This document shows, piece after piece, positions 42,750 to 51,962 of a stretch of DNA of 64,000 nucleotides. The notes under the pieces are model-generated. The model was given only the letters and a program-made list of their open reading frames with translations, made no database searches and was not told the origin of the DNA. A program made the translations under genes and the position numbers. Position 1 is the stretch's first letter; each line of letters begins with the position of its first letter. The DNA is from Lysinibacillus fusiformis (lineage in GTDB: Bacteria > Bacillota > Bacilli > Bacillales_A > Planococcaceae): NCBI RefSeq assembly GCF_003049525.1, contig NZ_PYWL01000004.1:62001-126000 (forward strand), given 5' to 3'.

Positions 42750-44690
42750 TTAGCTCTGACAATGCATGGCTGCTTGCGCCTCTTGCCAAGGGACAGAATA
42801 GCCTTTACCTTTTGAACAAAAAATGCTGGAAGAACTGTATTCAGGGTCGGCATTTTTATCATAGCCTATTTGAGATATTACTTCTTCTGCATGATGACAC
42901 ACATCATAGCCATCAAATTGGAGGGTAAGCGCACCTTTCCCATTTGTATAGGCGGCAAAAATCGTGCTATAGCTCATGAAGGTCGCTACTGGTGCACGTC
43001 CTGTTAATACAACGTCTGTTTCAGTGAGTACAGGGTCGTCGAAGGTGCCAGCAGCCTGTTGAATGTCGGTCATCATACGGCCAATAAAGTCATTGGAAGC
43101 CTTCATTTTAAAGCGATAATACGGCTCAAGCAGGACGTTCTGTGCTTGTTCCAGTCCTTGGCGCAGTGCTCGGAAAGTGGCTTCTCGGAAATCACCGCCA
43201 GACGTATGTTCATTATGTCCACGTCCCGTTAAAAGCGTAAAATGAATATCTGTTACTGCGTAGCCTGTGAGTAAGCCATGATGATCACGTTCAAACAAAT
43301 GCTTCTCTACGAGGCGCTGGTTGCCCACTGATAAATCATCTGCATGGCAGGCATTGCTAAAGGTAATGCCAGTCCCACGTTCATTTGGCTGCATTAATAA
43401 ATGAATTTCTGCATAATGCTTAAGTGGTTCAAAATGTCCGTAGCCTGTAACGGTTGTCGCAATTGTTTCCAAATATAATATTTGCGGCTCTCCAAAAGAG
43501 ATGTTTAATGTAAAGCGCTTCAATAATACTTCTATCAGTACCTCTAACTGAATGACACCCATTATATGCACATGGATTTCCTGAAACTTTTCCTGCCATA
43601 CGACACGCAATGATGGCTCCTCGGCCTCTAGTAGACGGAAAATCTTTAATACTTCTTTAATATGTTGCTCACCCTCATATTGAACTTTTGCCTGTAATGT
43701 AGGGACAAGCTCATAGGGCTGTGATAGCGTGTTACTGCCAATGCGATCGCCAATGTGTGCCTGGCTGAGCCCTTTAACAGCGAAGATTTCACCAGCCTCA
43801 ACATGCTGAACAGTTTCAAAACGGCTGCCGTTATAAAGACGAATTTCTGTTACTTTCTCTGTAAGGTCTCCAAACGTAAATTCATCTCGAACATGTAATT
43901 TGCCTGTTAAAGCCTTGATGAATGTTAAACGCTGATGGCCATCATGTCGTATTTTAAAGACCTCTCCTTGAAACGGTGCTTCCGGCTCGAAGTGAGTACC
44001 CGTTATGAGTGGAAGTTGAGCAATCAATTCTTGAATGCCTTCATCTTTTAATGCCGAACCAGTAAAGCAGGGGAAGGCGGATTCATTTTTAATCATCGAT
44101 TGTAGGTGCTTCATACACAGGCCATGCTCCAATGCTTCATTCAAAAAGGCATCCAGGAGCTTTTCATCACGCTCCGCCAGCCATTCCATGATTGTGCTGG
44201 AAACATAATTCTCCTGAAGTGGTTCATCGACGAATAATACATGTTCCGAGAAATCTTTATGGAGCTGGGTCATCACAGCCCTTACATCTGCTCCGTCACG
44301 ATCTATTTTATTAATAAAAAAGAATGTAGGGACATGATAGTTTCGTAAAAGCTGCCATACCGTTTCAGTATGACCTTGAATACCCTCTACCGCACTTATA
44401 ATAATGATGGCATAATCCATGACACGGATGGCACGCTCCATCTCTGGGGAGAAATCGACATGTCCTGGTGTATCAATCAACGTATATGTATCGTCGCCAA
44501 TAGTCATGCGTCCTTGCTCGGCAAATATCGTAATGCCCCGTTTGCGCTCAAGCTCATGATTATCTAAATAGGCATCCTGATGATCGACACGTCCCCGCGC
44601 TTGAATACTATTTGTATGAAAAAGCACTTGCTCAGAAAAGGTTGTTTTTCCTGCATCAACATGAGCAAGAACCCCAATCGTCTTGTACAT
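42750..44690 (-). CDS. TetM-like ribosomal-protection / translation-factor GTPase
   Basis: The 646-residue EF-G relative has all G motifs: AHVDAGKTT (about 9-17), RGITI, DTPGHVDF and NKID. EF-G-like domains II-V follow. It ends in a family-typical C-terminal region with SYSTIFAAYTNGKGALTLQFDGYDVCHH. The length and sequence are those of the TetM/TetO/TetP and OtrA group, which remove tetracycline from ribosomes. Chromosomal bacilli carry divergent members of uncertain role. GAGGATTTATT precedes the ATG. It lies on the opposite strand between two cobalamin riboswitches. Actual drug resistance is not shown by sequence. Confidence 0.85.
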   Translation of the reverse strand: MYKTIGVLAHVDAGKTTFSEQVLFHTNSIQARGRVDHQDAYLDNHELERKRGITIFAEQGRMTIGDDTYTLIDTPGHVDFSPEMERAIRVMDYAIIIISAVEGIQGHTETVWQLLRNYHVPTFFFINKIDRDGADVRAVMTQLHKDFSEHVLFVDEPLQENYVSSTIMEWLAERDEKLLDAFLNEALEHGLCMKHLQSMIKNESAFPCFTGSALKDEGIQELIAQLPLITGTHFEPEAPFQGEVFKIRHDGHQRLTFIKALTGKLHVRDEFTFGDLTEKVTEIRLYNGSRFETVQHVEAGEIFAVKGLSQAHIGDRIGSNTLSQPYELVPTLQAKVQYEGEQHIKEVLKIFRLLEAEEPSLRVVWQEKFQEIHVHIMGVIQLEVLIEVLLKRFTLNISFGEPQILYLETIATTVTGYGHFEPLKHYAEIHLLMQPNERGTGITFSNACHADDLSVGNQRLVEKHLFERDHHGLLTGYAVTDIHFTLLTGRGHNEHTSGGDFREATFRALRQGLEQAQNVLLEPYYRFKMKASNDFIGRMMTDIQQAAGTFDDPVLTETDVVLTGRAPVATFMSYSTIFAAYTNGKGALTLQFDGYDVCHHAEEVISQIGYDKNADPEYSSSSIFCSKGKGYSVPWQEAQAAMHCQS

Positions 44691-44877
44691 AATAAATCCT
44701 CGTTTCTATAAGTAGCTATCTTCTCATTGTATCAGAATACTAGCACAATTATTTCTTGTAAAATGATTCGTCTTTTTGTCGAAATAGTGCTAATATAATG
44801 ATGATTATATTTTTTGCATTCTATTACTGATTGCGAATTAACGCATGAAATGCTAGTCTATCAATAGCATAATTAGA

Positions 44878-45045
44878 ACATATTGGTGCAAATGGCATTT
44901 GTCATTTGCTTAAAAGGGAAATCGGTGCAATTCCGATGCTGTCCCGCAACTGTAAATGGGGAGTCTATACAGCATGCCACTGTAGTTTAACTATGGGAAG
45001 GAGTATAGATGATGAACCTAAGCCAGGATACCTGCCAGTATATGT
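44878..45045 (+). promoter_or_regulatory. cobalamin riboswitch 2
   Basis: The core elements GCTTAAAAGGGAA, CCGATGCTGTCCCGCAACTGTAAAT and the B12 box AGCCAGGATACCTGCC (45021-45036) are present. P1 pairs ACATAT (44878-44883) with ATATGT (45040-45045). It closely resembles riboswitch 1 in its core. Confidence 0.95.
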
Positions 45046-45110
45046 ATGTTAACTAAGAACCACGAGGATGGGGATAGTGATAAAGGTACTAATACCGTTT
45101 TTTCACTATG

Positions 45111-45141
45111 CAACTCTCTTGGCGACAAGAGGGTTTTTTTA
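45111..45141 (+). terminator. terminator of riboswitch 2 (expression platform)
   Basis: AACTCTCTTG, a GCGA loop and CAAGAGGGTT are followed by TTTTTTT. It lies between the riboswitch and the BtuF-like gene. An alternative pairing, ATAGTG (45074) with CACTAT, lies just upstream and could be part of the switch. Confidence 0.88.
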
Positions 45142-45217
45142 TGCCCTTCCAATTATCCTAGTAGCAAAGAAGTCTCTGATTTCTTTCTATATTTATGACA
45201 ACAAAGGAGAAAAGGAC

Positions 45218-46213
45218 ATGAAAAAATGGAGAAGTATATGGCTAGTCATGGTCATCGCCTTAATCGCTGTATTAGGAGCGTGTGGCGCAAAGGACAAGCC
45301 TGAATCAGCAAAGCAAACTGAAAAAGTTGAACCGTCTGAGGCGACAACAACTGAGGTCATCATTGAAAATAATGAAACTACCCAAACCTATAAGGAAGCA
45401 CCAAAAAAGGCCATTAGCTTAAATCAGCATGTAACAGAAATTATGCTTGCATTAGGCTTAGAGGATTCCATGGTAGGGACAGCTTATTTAGATGATAAAA
45501 TCTACGAGCCGCTTCAAGCAGCCTACGATAAAGTTCCAGTTCTTTCAGATCAATACCCAACAAAGGAGCAAGTCATTGATGCCGAGGCAGATTTCTTGTA
45601 TGCAGGCTGGAAAAGTGGCTTTGGTGAGAAAGGTGTTGGAACACCAGAGGAGCTTGAGGAATTAGGAATTCATACGTATTTACATACGGCTTCCAATATG
45701 ACAAAGCCAACATTAGAGGATATTTTCACGGATATTCGTCATATCGCGGAAATATTCCGAGTGGAAGATCGCGGTGAAGCATTAATTGAACAAATGACAA
45801 AAGATGTCGAAGAAGTTCAAGCAAAATTACCAAAAGACAGTGAAAATTTACGTGTGCTAGTCTTTGACAGTGGTGATAAAGACGTATTCACGGCTGGTCA
45901 AAACTTTATGAATGAGCTAGTAGCAATCGCTGGCGGTCAAAATATCTTTGGAGATGTGGAGTCAGGATGGACAACGGTATCGAAGGAAGATGCAGTAGAT
46001 CGCAATCCAGAGGTGGTGGTTGTCATTGATTATGGTGAAACAACTGCTGAACAAAAGATAAAATTCTTAAAAAATGATCCAGCGTTGAAGGAAATGGAAG
46101 CAGTCAAAAATGATCGCTTTGTCATTCTTCCACTTTCAGCGGCATCTGAAGGGGTACGTGCTGCAGCGGCCATTCAAATTTTAGCCAAGGGCTTCTACCC
46201 AGCCAACTTTTAA
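45218..46213 (+). CDS. cobalamin/corrinoid-binding ABC transporter lipoprotein (BtuF-like)
   Basis: The 331-residue protein has a lipoprotein signal with the lipobox cysteine in AVLGAC (about residue 18), a Glu/Lys-rich linker, and a complete Peripla_BP_2 domain (KAISLNQHVTEIMLALGLEDSMVGTAYLDD ... AGGQNIFGDVESGWTTVSKEDAVDRNPEVVVVID). Such proteins bind B12 or iron-siderophores, and the riboswitch points to corrinoids. ATG 45218 follows GGAGAAAAGGAC. No permease or ATPase gene is next to it, so it must share a transporter encoded elsewhere. Confidence 0.85.
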   Translation: MKKWRSIWLVMVIALIAVLGACGAKDKPESAKQTEKVEPSEATTTEVIIENNETTQTYKEAPKKAISLNQHVTEIMLALGLEDSMVGTAYLDDKIYEPLQAAYDKVPVLSDQYPTKEQVIDAEADFLYAGWKSGFGEKGVGTPEELEELGIHTYLHTASNMTKPTLEDIFTDIRHIAEIFRVEDRGEALIEQMTKDVEEVQAKLPKDSENLRVLVFDSGDKDVFTAGQNFMNELVAIAGGQNIFGDVESGWTTVSKEDAVDRNPEVVVVIDYGETTAEQKIKFLKNDPALKEMEAVKNDRFVILPLSAASEGVRAAAAIQILAKGFYPANF

Positions 46214-46221
46214 AAACATTC

Positions 46222-46250
46222 GAGCTAGCGCTTTGCTAGCTCCTTTTTCT
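46222..46250 (+). terminator. hairpin with T run between the BtuF-like and 4Fe-4S genes
   Basis: GAGCTAGC and GCTAGCTC pair around GCTTT and are followed by CTTTTTCTT. The next gene's binding site begins directly after, so readthrough or a partial stop is likely. Confidence 0.7.
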
Positions 46251-46265
46251 TAAGGAGCGATAACA

Positions 46266-46943
46266 ATGAATGCATTTCGTCAAAACATACCAGATAAAAC
46301 GTTCGAAACTCTAAATCAGCAAGGTGGTTATACACGATTAGCGGTAAGCCCTGGCATTATTAATAAGCATTATACGCCAGCCCAATTTCAAAAAATAGCT
46401 GAAATAGTAGGGGAGAAGGGGGCCATTAAATATTCGGCCTCCTATAGCATATTATTATCGATCCCCTCTAGTGAACTGACAGAAGCGACCCATGCCTTAC
46501 AGGAGGCTGGACTGTTTGTTGCTTCCTCAGGACCTCATATTGCCATGAAGGCATGTGATTTTTGTGATGGAGAAAAAATGGAGGCAGTTCCTCAAACAGA
46601 ACAACTCTATCAGGCATTGGACGGTATAACTGTGCCTGCAAGAGTACGAGTCAATGTGAATGGCTGTGCATCGGCTTGCTATAATCCTACATATGATGAT
46701 ATTGGTTTAGTCTATCAGCATGAGAGCTTTGATGTTTATGTAGGAGCCATCCCTATGGGGGCGAAGGCACAGGCGGGTACTCTCTTCGCGAAAAGGGTAG
46801 GGATTGATCATATTGAGGATTTTTTGCTACAAATCATTCGTCTCTATCAAAACCAAGCTCGTTCCAATGAACCTTTTTATAAATTTTATCGCAGAACAAA
46901 AATGAATGCTGATTGGGAACTAGTAAAAAAATCAATAGAGTAG
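46266..46943 (+). CDS. nitrite/sulfite reductase-like siroheme/4Fe-4S half-protein
   Basis: The 225-residue protein has the ferredoxin-like half-domain of nitrite/sulfite reductases (GGYTRLAVSPGIINKHYTPAQFQKIAEI). Four cysteines follow in cluster positions: C97 and C100 (KACDFC), C134 and C138 (NGCASACYNP). Full-size reductases contain two such halves, so this is a single module of the small, CobG/DsrC-neighbour type. The first pair is CxxC rather than the usual wider spacing. Its position behind a cobalamin riboswitch and a BtuF-like gene suggests corrinoid or siroheme-related redox chemistry. The substrate is unknown. AAGGAGCGATAACA precedes the ATG. Confidence 0.75.
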   Translation: MNAFRQNIPDKTFETLNQQGGYTRLAVSPGIINKHYTPAQFQKIAEIVGEKGAIKYSASYSILLSIPSSELTEATHALQEAGLFVASSGPHIAMKACDFCDGEKMEAVPQTEQLYQALDGITVPARVRVNVNGCASACYNPTYDDIGLVYQHESFDVYVGAIPMGAKAQAGTLFAKRVGIDHIEDFLLQIIRLYQNQARSNEPFYKFYRRTKMNADWELVKKSIE

Positions 46944-47014
46944 CAGGAAAAATACTTAGGGTGTCGAAATATTGTAGTAGAGCATAGAAAATGACAATAC
47001 AAAGGAGCAAGAAC

Positions 47015-49003
47015 ATGACAACTAAACAAGGGATTCAACCAGAAGATCTTTATCACTTGAAATCAGTGGCAGATCCACAGCTCTCACCTGATGGGACTGA
47101 GGTAGTTTATGTAGAGACACGTATTGATGAGAAGAAAAAAGACTATGTATCTAACTTATTTTATTTAAATTTAAAAGACAAACGTCCTCAGCAATGGACA
47201 TATGGTAACGATCGGACAAGCTCTCCTGTCTGGTCGCCAGATGGCAGTCAAATTGCTTTTTCTTCGACAAGATCAGGCAAGCCGCAAATTTTTGTACTGT
47301 CGAAAACAGGGGGAGAGGCGAAGCAAGTGACGTATTGCAAAAACGGTGCGTCAACGCCTGTCTGGTCTCCTTGTGGAGAGAAAATTGCCTTTTCAGTTTT
47401 GCTAGGTAAAGATGAAACTATCTTAGACAAAGCTGAAGATGACAAGAAAGAAGAAAAAGAACTCAAGCCACTCGAAATCGATAAGATGAAACATAAGTCA
47501 GATGCGGGTGGATTTATAGATATGGACCAGCATACTCACATTGCCATTGTCGATTTAAAATCTGGTGACTTAAAGCAAGTGACAGAAGGGAACGAGGATT
47601 TCCATCTGAGTACATGGTCGCCAAATGGCAGTTATCTTACGTACTTAGCAGATCAAGCAGAGGACTTAGATTTTTCGTTTAATGCGGATATTTATTTATT
47701 CGATTTAGAAACAAAACAGAGTCGCAAGGTAACAGAGGGGATTGGCTCCTATTACCAAACGTCCTGGTCGCCTAATAGCCGCTTCCTTTCCTTTGTTGGA
47801 GGAAAACGTGAGTTTGAAAATGCCACACAAGCGAAGCTATGGATTTATGATATGGAACAAAATCTGCTAAACTGTGCAACAAGTGAATTTGATGCCCCTG
47901 TCGGTGACTATGTCATCGGTGATTTCCTGCAAGGGGTAGCAGCACCAAGTGTACAATGGATGAATGATAATCATAGTTTCTATTTCCAAGTAACGGATCA
48001 CGGCAATGCGGCAATTTACTTTGGGAATGTAGATGGTGAAATTTATCCAGCTATTCACGATGATCAATACGTTTATGGTTTTTCATTAGATGCTCAAAAT
48101 GATCAAGCCGTTGTCGCCATAAGTACGACAACGAATCCGGGCGATTTATATTACGTCAACTTAAAAACGGGTGAAAAAGAACGATTGACGACAGTCAATG
48201 AAGACGTTTTAAAGACGAAAGAGTTAGCTGTGCCAGAGAGCATTGAGTTTGAAGGAGCTGAGGGCTGGAAGGTCAATGGCTGGATTATGAAACCAGTGGG
48301 CTATGAAAAAGGGAAGAAATATCCTCTTATTCTTGAAATCCATGGTGGTCCACATGCGATGTACGGCAACACCTATTTTAATGAATTCCAAATCCTGGCT
48401 GCTCAAGGCTTTGCGGTGCTGTATACAAATCCGCGCGGAAGTCATGGCTACGGACAAACGTTTGTGGATGCAGTACGTGGTGATTATGGTGGCAATGACT
48501 ATCAAGACCTAATGGCTGCAGTGGACTATGCTTTAGAGCAATATGAGTTCATTGATCAGGATCGACTAGGTGTAACAGGTGGGAGCTATGGTGGCTTTAT
48601 GACCAACTGGATTGTTGGGCATACCAACCGCTTTAAGGCAGCAGTTACACAACGCTCTATTTCGAACTGGATTAGCTTTGCAGGAGTGAGTGATATTGGC
48701 TATTACTTTACAGACTGGCAAATTCAAGCGGGGCTCGAAAATATAGAGAAGCTATGGCATCATTCACCATTGAAATATGTAGACAATGTTGAAACACCAT
48801 TGCTTATTTTACATGGTGAAAAAGACTATCGTTGTCCGATTGAACAGGCGGAGCAATTATTTATCGCCTTGAAGTATCGGAAAAAAGAAACGAAATTCGT
48901 CCGGTTCCCTGAAGCTAATCATGAACTGTCAAGAAGCGGAAAGCCAACATTAAGAATTAATCGTCTCGAATATATACGAGATTGGTTTGTGGAAAAGCTT
49001 TAA
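47015..49003 (+). CDS. S9-family prolyl oligopeptidase-like serine peptidase (YuxL-like)
   Basis: The 662-residue protein consists of a TolB-like beta propeller (about residues 10-390, with repeated SPVWSPDGSQIAFSS and TSWSPNSRFLSF blades) and a C-terminal alpha/beta hydrolase. The catalytic triad reads S524 (GGSYGGF), D604 (GEKDYRC) and H636 (ANHELS). Members are cytoplasmic acyl-aminoacyl or dipeptidyl peptidases, and the propeller limits access to short peptides. ATG 47015 follows AAGGAGCAAGAAC, and the frame from 46991 lacks a binding site. No operon partner is visible. Confidence 0.92.
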   Translation: MTTKQGIQPEDLYHLKSVADPQLSPDGTEVVYVETRIDEKKKDYVSNLFYLNLKDKRPQQWTYGNDRTSSPVWSPDGSQIAFSSTRSGKPQIFVLSKTGGEAKQVTYCKNGASTPVWSPCGEKIAFSVLLGKDETILDKAEDDKKEEKELKPLEIDKMKHKSDAGGFIDMDQHTHIAIVDLKSGDLKQVTEGNEDFHLSTWSPNGSYLTYLADQAEDLDFSFNADIYLFDLETKQSRKVTEGIGSYYQTSWSPNSRFLSFVGGKREFENATQAKLWIYDMEQNLLNCATSEFDAPVGDYVIGDFLQGVAAPSVQWMNDNHSFYFQVTDHGNAAIYFGNVDGEIYPAIHDDQYVYGFSLDAQNDQAVVAISTTTNPGDLYYVNLKTGEKERLTTVNEDVLKTKELAVPESIEFEGAEGWKVNGWIMKPVGYEKGKKYPLILEIHGGPHAMYGNTYFNEFQILAAQGFAVLYTNPRGSHGYGQTFVDAVRGDYGGNDYQDLMAAVDYALEQYEFIDQDRLGVTGGSYGGFMTNWIVGHTNRFKAAVTQRSISNWISFAGVSDIGYYFTDWQIQAGLENIEKLWHHSPLKYVDNVETPLLILHGEKDYRCPIEQAEQLFIALKYRKKETKFVRFPEANHELSRSGKPTLRINRLEYIRDWFVEKL

Positions 49004-49009
49004 AAAAGA

Positions 49010-49052
49010 GGTGGCTTAGGAAGTGAACATACTTCTTAAGCCATTTTTTATA
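49010..49052. terminator. rho-independent terminator, probably bidirectional
   Basis: TGGCTTAGGAAGT and ACTTCTTAAGCCA pair around GAACAT. A T run follows on the plus strand and an A run precedes it. It lies between the convergent peptidase and RlmI-like genes. Confidence 0.85.
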
Positions 49053-49090
49053 GAAAAAAAGAACCACAGCAAAGTGTGATTCCAGATGAG

Positions 49091-50287
49091 TTAGTCCATT
49101 TTTTGAATAAAAACGACCTTCAAATAATTAAATTCAGGATATTCACGAGGCACACGGAAATCCTTTGGTAAACCGTATTCCTCTACAATTTTATAGCGTG
49201 TACTAGTCTCTTTAAATGCTTGGTCGATAAACCCTTTAAACTTTTTCATACCGAAGCTTGCGTTGTTTGTGGAAGCCACAATAATGCCATTTTTGGCTGT
49301 AATCGCAATCGTATCCTTCAGTAATTTTGGATAGTCCTTCGCCGTTGAGAACGTCATTTGCTTTGTGCGGGCAAAGCTTGGTGGATCTAATACAACAAGG
49401 TCAAATTTTAATTCGTGACGCTGTGCATATTTAAAATAATGAAAAACGTCCATTACTTTTATATCCTGCGCTTCATAATCAATTTGATTGACGCTAAACT
49501 GCTCAATCGTTTTGGCTAAACTGCGCTTTGCAACATCGACACTTGTTGTTTTAGTAGCTCCTCCAAGCGAGGCTGATACAGAAAATGCCCCTGTGTAGGA
49601 GAAGGTATTTAGCATATTTGTTGTGCTCGCATAGCGCTCACGAATAGCTAATCGTACTTCCCGTTGATCAAGGAAAATCCCAGTCATCGCACCATCATTT
49701 AAATGGACTGCATAGGTCATCCCATTTTCCTTAACCATGATTGGAAATTCGCCAGGAGTCCCCATGACAAAATCATCCTGTTCCATATATTGCCCTTTAC
49801 TATCGAATCGTTTTTTCTCATAAATGGCCTGGTAGTTGATGGTTTCAGCAAGCGCCTCATAAACGACTTCTTTCAATGAGTAAATACCCTCGCTATACCA
49901 ACTCACCATATAGTAGCCATTAAAGAAATCGATCGTTAGGCCACCGATACCATCACCCTCGCCATTGAAAACACGGAAGGCTGTTGTATGTTCATTCTGG
50001 AAGAATGCTTCTCGTAGCTGTATAGCTTTTTTGAATTTTTTAATGAAAAAAGCTTTATCAATGGTTTCATTTATATCTGTCGTCAGGACCCAGCCAATCC
50101 CTTTATTTTGAATACCGTAGTAACCTGTACCAATAAAACGATTATGGTGATCCATCAGCTTAAGTAGAGTCCCTTGCTCGTAAGGTAGTTGTCGTGCATC
50201 CACTGCATCTTTTGAAATTAATGGGTAGCCTTTTTTTAATTGATCAGCAAAAGGCTGTTTTATTTGTAGTGCAATTATTTGTGTCAT
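49091..50287 (-). CDS. class I rRNA methyltransferase of the RlmI/YwbD type
   Basis: The 398-residue protein has an N-terminal PUA-like RNA-binding domain (about 1-75), an EEHEA-like linker domain, and a Rossmann methyltransferase with LDQREVRLAIRERY and MLNTFSYTGAFSVSASLGGA. The DPPSFAR motif (about 301-307) of m5C RNA methyltransferases is also visible. E. coli RlmI makes m5C1962 in 23S rRNA, so this homologue probably modifies 23S rRNA too. AAGGATGACAAC precedes the ATG. It is convergent with the peptidase gene. Confidence 0.88.
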   Translation of the reverse strand: MTQIIALQIKQPFADQLKKGYPLISKDAVDARQLPYEQGTLLKLMDHHNRFIGTGYYGIQNKGIGWVLTTDINETIDKAFFIKKFKKAIQLREAFFQNEHTTAFRVFNGEGDGIGGLTIDFFNGYYMVSWYSEGIYSLKEVVYEALAETINYQAIYEKKRFDSKGQYMEQDDFVMGTPGEFPIMVKENGMTYAVHLNDGAMTGIFLDQREVRLAIRERYASTTNMLNTFSYTGAFSVSASLGGATKTTSVDVAKRSLAKTIEQFSVNQIDYEAQDIKVMDVFHYFKYAQRHELKFDLVVLDPPSFARTKQMTFSTAKDYPKLLKDTIAITAKNGIIVASTNNASFGMKKFKGFIDQAFKETSTRYKIVEEYGLPKDFRVPREYPEFNYLKVVFIQKMD

Positions 50288-50348
50288 GTTGTCATCCTTT
50301 AAAAACGTTTTGCTTTATTATCGCACTGTTTGGATGGGATAGCCAAAC

Positions 50349-51266
50349 TTATTTCAGGAATTCAGCAATTTTTGCCACCGTTTCGATTGTTGCCTCTTCA
50401 AAATAATTCATTTTGCTAAAATAGCTATGAATTAAACCAGACATGGTTATATGCTCCACAGGTACTCCAGAGTCAGACAATTTTTGGGCATAACTTAAAC
50501 CTTCATCAAAGAGGACATCTGCCTCTGCTGCAATGAGGAGTGTTTTAGGCATACGTCTTACATCCTCGAGCAGTAGGGGAGACACCAATGGATTTGTAAA
50601 GTTCGATTCATCTGTATAGTGTTGAGAAAACCATTGCATGCCCTGTTTATCTAGGCCGAACTTTTCTCCATAAGCCTGATAGGAAACGGTCGTAAAATCC
50701 ACATTCGTAACAGGATAAATGAGTGCTTGTGCTTGCAATGATGGTCCACCTGAAGTTACAGCTAAGTAGGCCACGACCGTTGCTAAATTTCCGCCAGCAC
50801 TGTCCCCAGCCACGGTCAACCGAGCAGCATCGCCACCATATGCTTCGATATGGTCATGCACCCATACTAAGCTATCGTAGGCATCCTGCAATGGAGTTGG
50901 AAAAGGAAATTCAGGAGCCAAACGATAATCCACTGAAACGACAATTGCTTGCGCTTGGTCTGCTAAAAGCTGACAGCCAGCATCAACAGACTCTAAATTA
51001 CCATATACCCAGCCACCGCCATGATAATAAACAATAACAGGTAATGGTTGATCATGAGTAGGTATATAAAGTCGTAGCGTAATTTGAGCCCCATCACGCA
51101 TGGTAATTAGTTGATCTTGCATCGCCGCTAATATTGGCTTATGGGGTGATTGCCATGGCGTAACCGTACGCATCGCGCGAGCTTCCTGTGGTGTAACTTG
51201 ATAGTAGGGTGTAGCAACTTGTTGATCTTGAATATAATGAACAGCTTCTTTTCTTAAAGTAGTCAT
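50349..51266 (-). CDS. alpha/beta hydrolase, hormone-sensitive-lipase type esterase
   Basis: The 305-residue enzyme has the HGGGWVYG oxyanion motif (about 82-89), the nucleophile in GDSAGGNLA (about 155-163), the acid in AEADVLFDEG and the distal histidine in GLIHSYF. This marks the HSL/GDSAG family of carboxylesterases acting on short esters. The ATG at 51266 is preferred over 51272 because AAAGGA then lies at a normal distance. The gene is monocistronic. Its natural substrate is unknown. Confidence 0.88.
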   Translation of the reverse strand: MTTLRKEAVHYIQDQQVATPYYQVTPQEARAMRTVTPWQSPHKPILAAMQDQLITMRDGAQITLRLYIPTHDQPLPVIVYYHGGGWVYGNLESVDAGCQLLADQAQAIVVSVDYRLAPEFPFPTPLQDAYDSLVWVHDHIEAYGGDAARLTVAGDSAGGNLATVVAYLAVTSGGPSLQAQALIYPVTNVDFTTVSYQAYGEKFGLDKQGMQWFSQHYTDESNFTNPLVSPLLLEDVRRMPKTLLIAAEADVLFDEGLSYAQKLSDSGVPVEHITMSGLIHSYFSKMNYFEEATIETVAKIAEFLK

Positions 51267-51427
51267 CCTCATCAGTCCTTTATCGTGACGTTTATTACTT
51301 ACATTATAAACTATTCATATAATTTTACTATGATTTAATTTTAGAAAAAGAAAATTCTTTCATAATAGAGGTGAAATCAACGAATTGTGTTTATAATAAA
51401 AGGGAAGAAAGTATTTGGAGGGACAGT

Positions 51428-51904
51428 ATGATTTCTTTAATTGTGGCACATGATGACAACCATGTAATTGGTTATAATAACGGAATGCCTTGGCATTTAC
51501 CGGGAGATTTGCAGTATTTCAAAAACAAAACAATGGGCAAGCCAATGATTATGGGACGAAAAACGTTTGAATCCATTGGTCGTCCACTACCTGGACGTCG
51601 CAATATTGTTATTACACGAGATGAAAATTATCACGCAGAAGGCACTGAAACTGTGACGAGCCTAGAAGAAGCAATAGCGATAGCAGGGGATGTAGAGGAA
51701 ATCATGATTATTGGCGGTGAGCAAATTTTCCGTTTATCAATGGAAATGGCAGATCGCTTATATATTACAAAAATCAATCATTCATTTCGGGGCGATACCT
51801 TTTTTCCGAGCTATGAGGAGAAGTTTGTAGAGGTTTCTGCTGAACAGCCCGAAACAGCTTCAGAAGGCTATACTTTCCAATATCAAATTTTTGAGCGTAA
51901 ATAA
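51428..51904 (+). CDS. dfrA: dihydrofolate reductase
   Basis: The 158-residue enzyme reduces dihydrofolate with NADPH, supplying the folate that thyA consumes. Visible are ISLIVAHDDNHVIGYNNGMPWHLPGDLQYFK with the catalytic acidic residue (D in LPGDL, about 27), GRKTFESIGRPLPGRRNIVITR for NADPH, and IGGEQIF. ATG 51428 follows GGAGGGACAGT, and the longer frame from 51371 has no binding site. It lies near hemolysin III, YpmR and MsrAB, as in B. subtilis, but thyA is far away. Confidence 0.96.
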   Translation: MISLIVAHDDNHVIGYNNGMPWHLPGDLQYFKNKTMGKPMIMGRKTFESIGRPLPGRRNIVITRDENYHAEGTETVTSLEEAIAIAGDVEEIMIIGGEQIFRLSMEMADRLYITKINHSFRGDTFFPSYEEKFVEVSAEQPETASEGYTFQYQIFERK

Positions 51905-51911
51905 CATGGGA

Positions 51912-51945
51912 AAAGCACGGTTTTGATAGACCGTGCTATTTCTAT
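51912..51945 (+). terminator. hairpin after dfrA, weak terminator
   Basis: AGCACGGT and ACCGTGCT pair around TTTGATAG and are followed by ATTTCTATATTT. The T run is broken, so readthrough into the HIT-like gene is possible. Confidence 0.5.
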
Positions 51946-51962
51946 ATTTAGGGGAGATATTG

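Noticed and set aside
45068..45217. N-terminal extension of the BtuF-like protein through the riboswitch terminator
   Set aside because: The lipoprotein signal peptide begins at 45218 with its own binding site, and the upstream part is the terminator hairpin.
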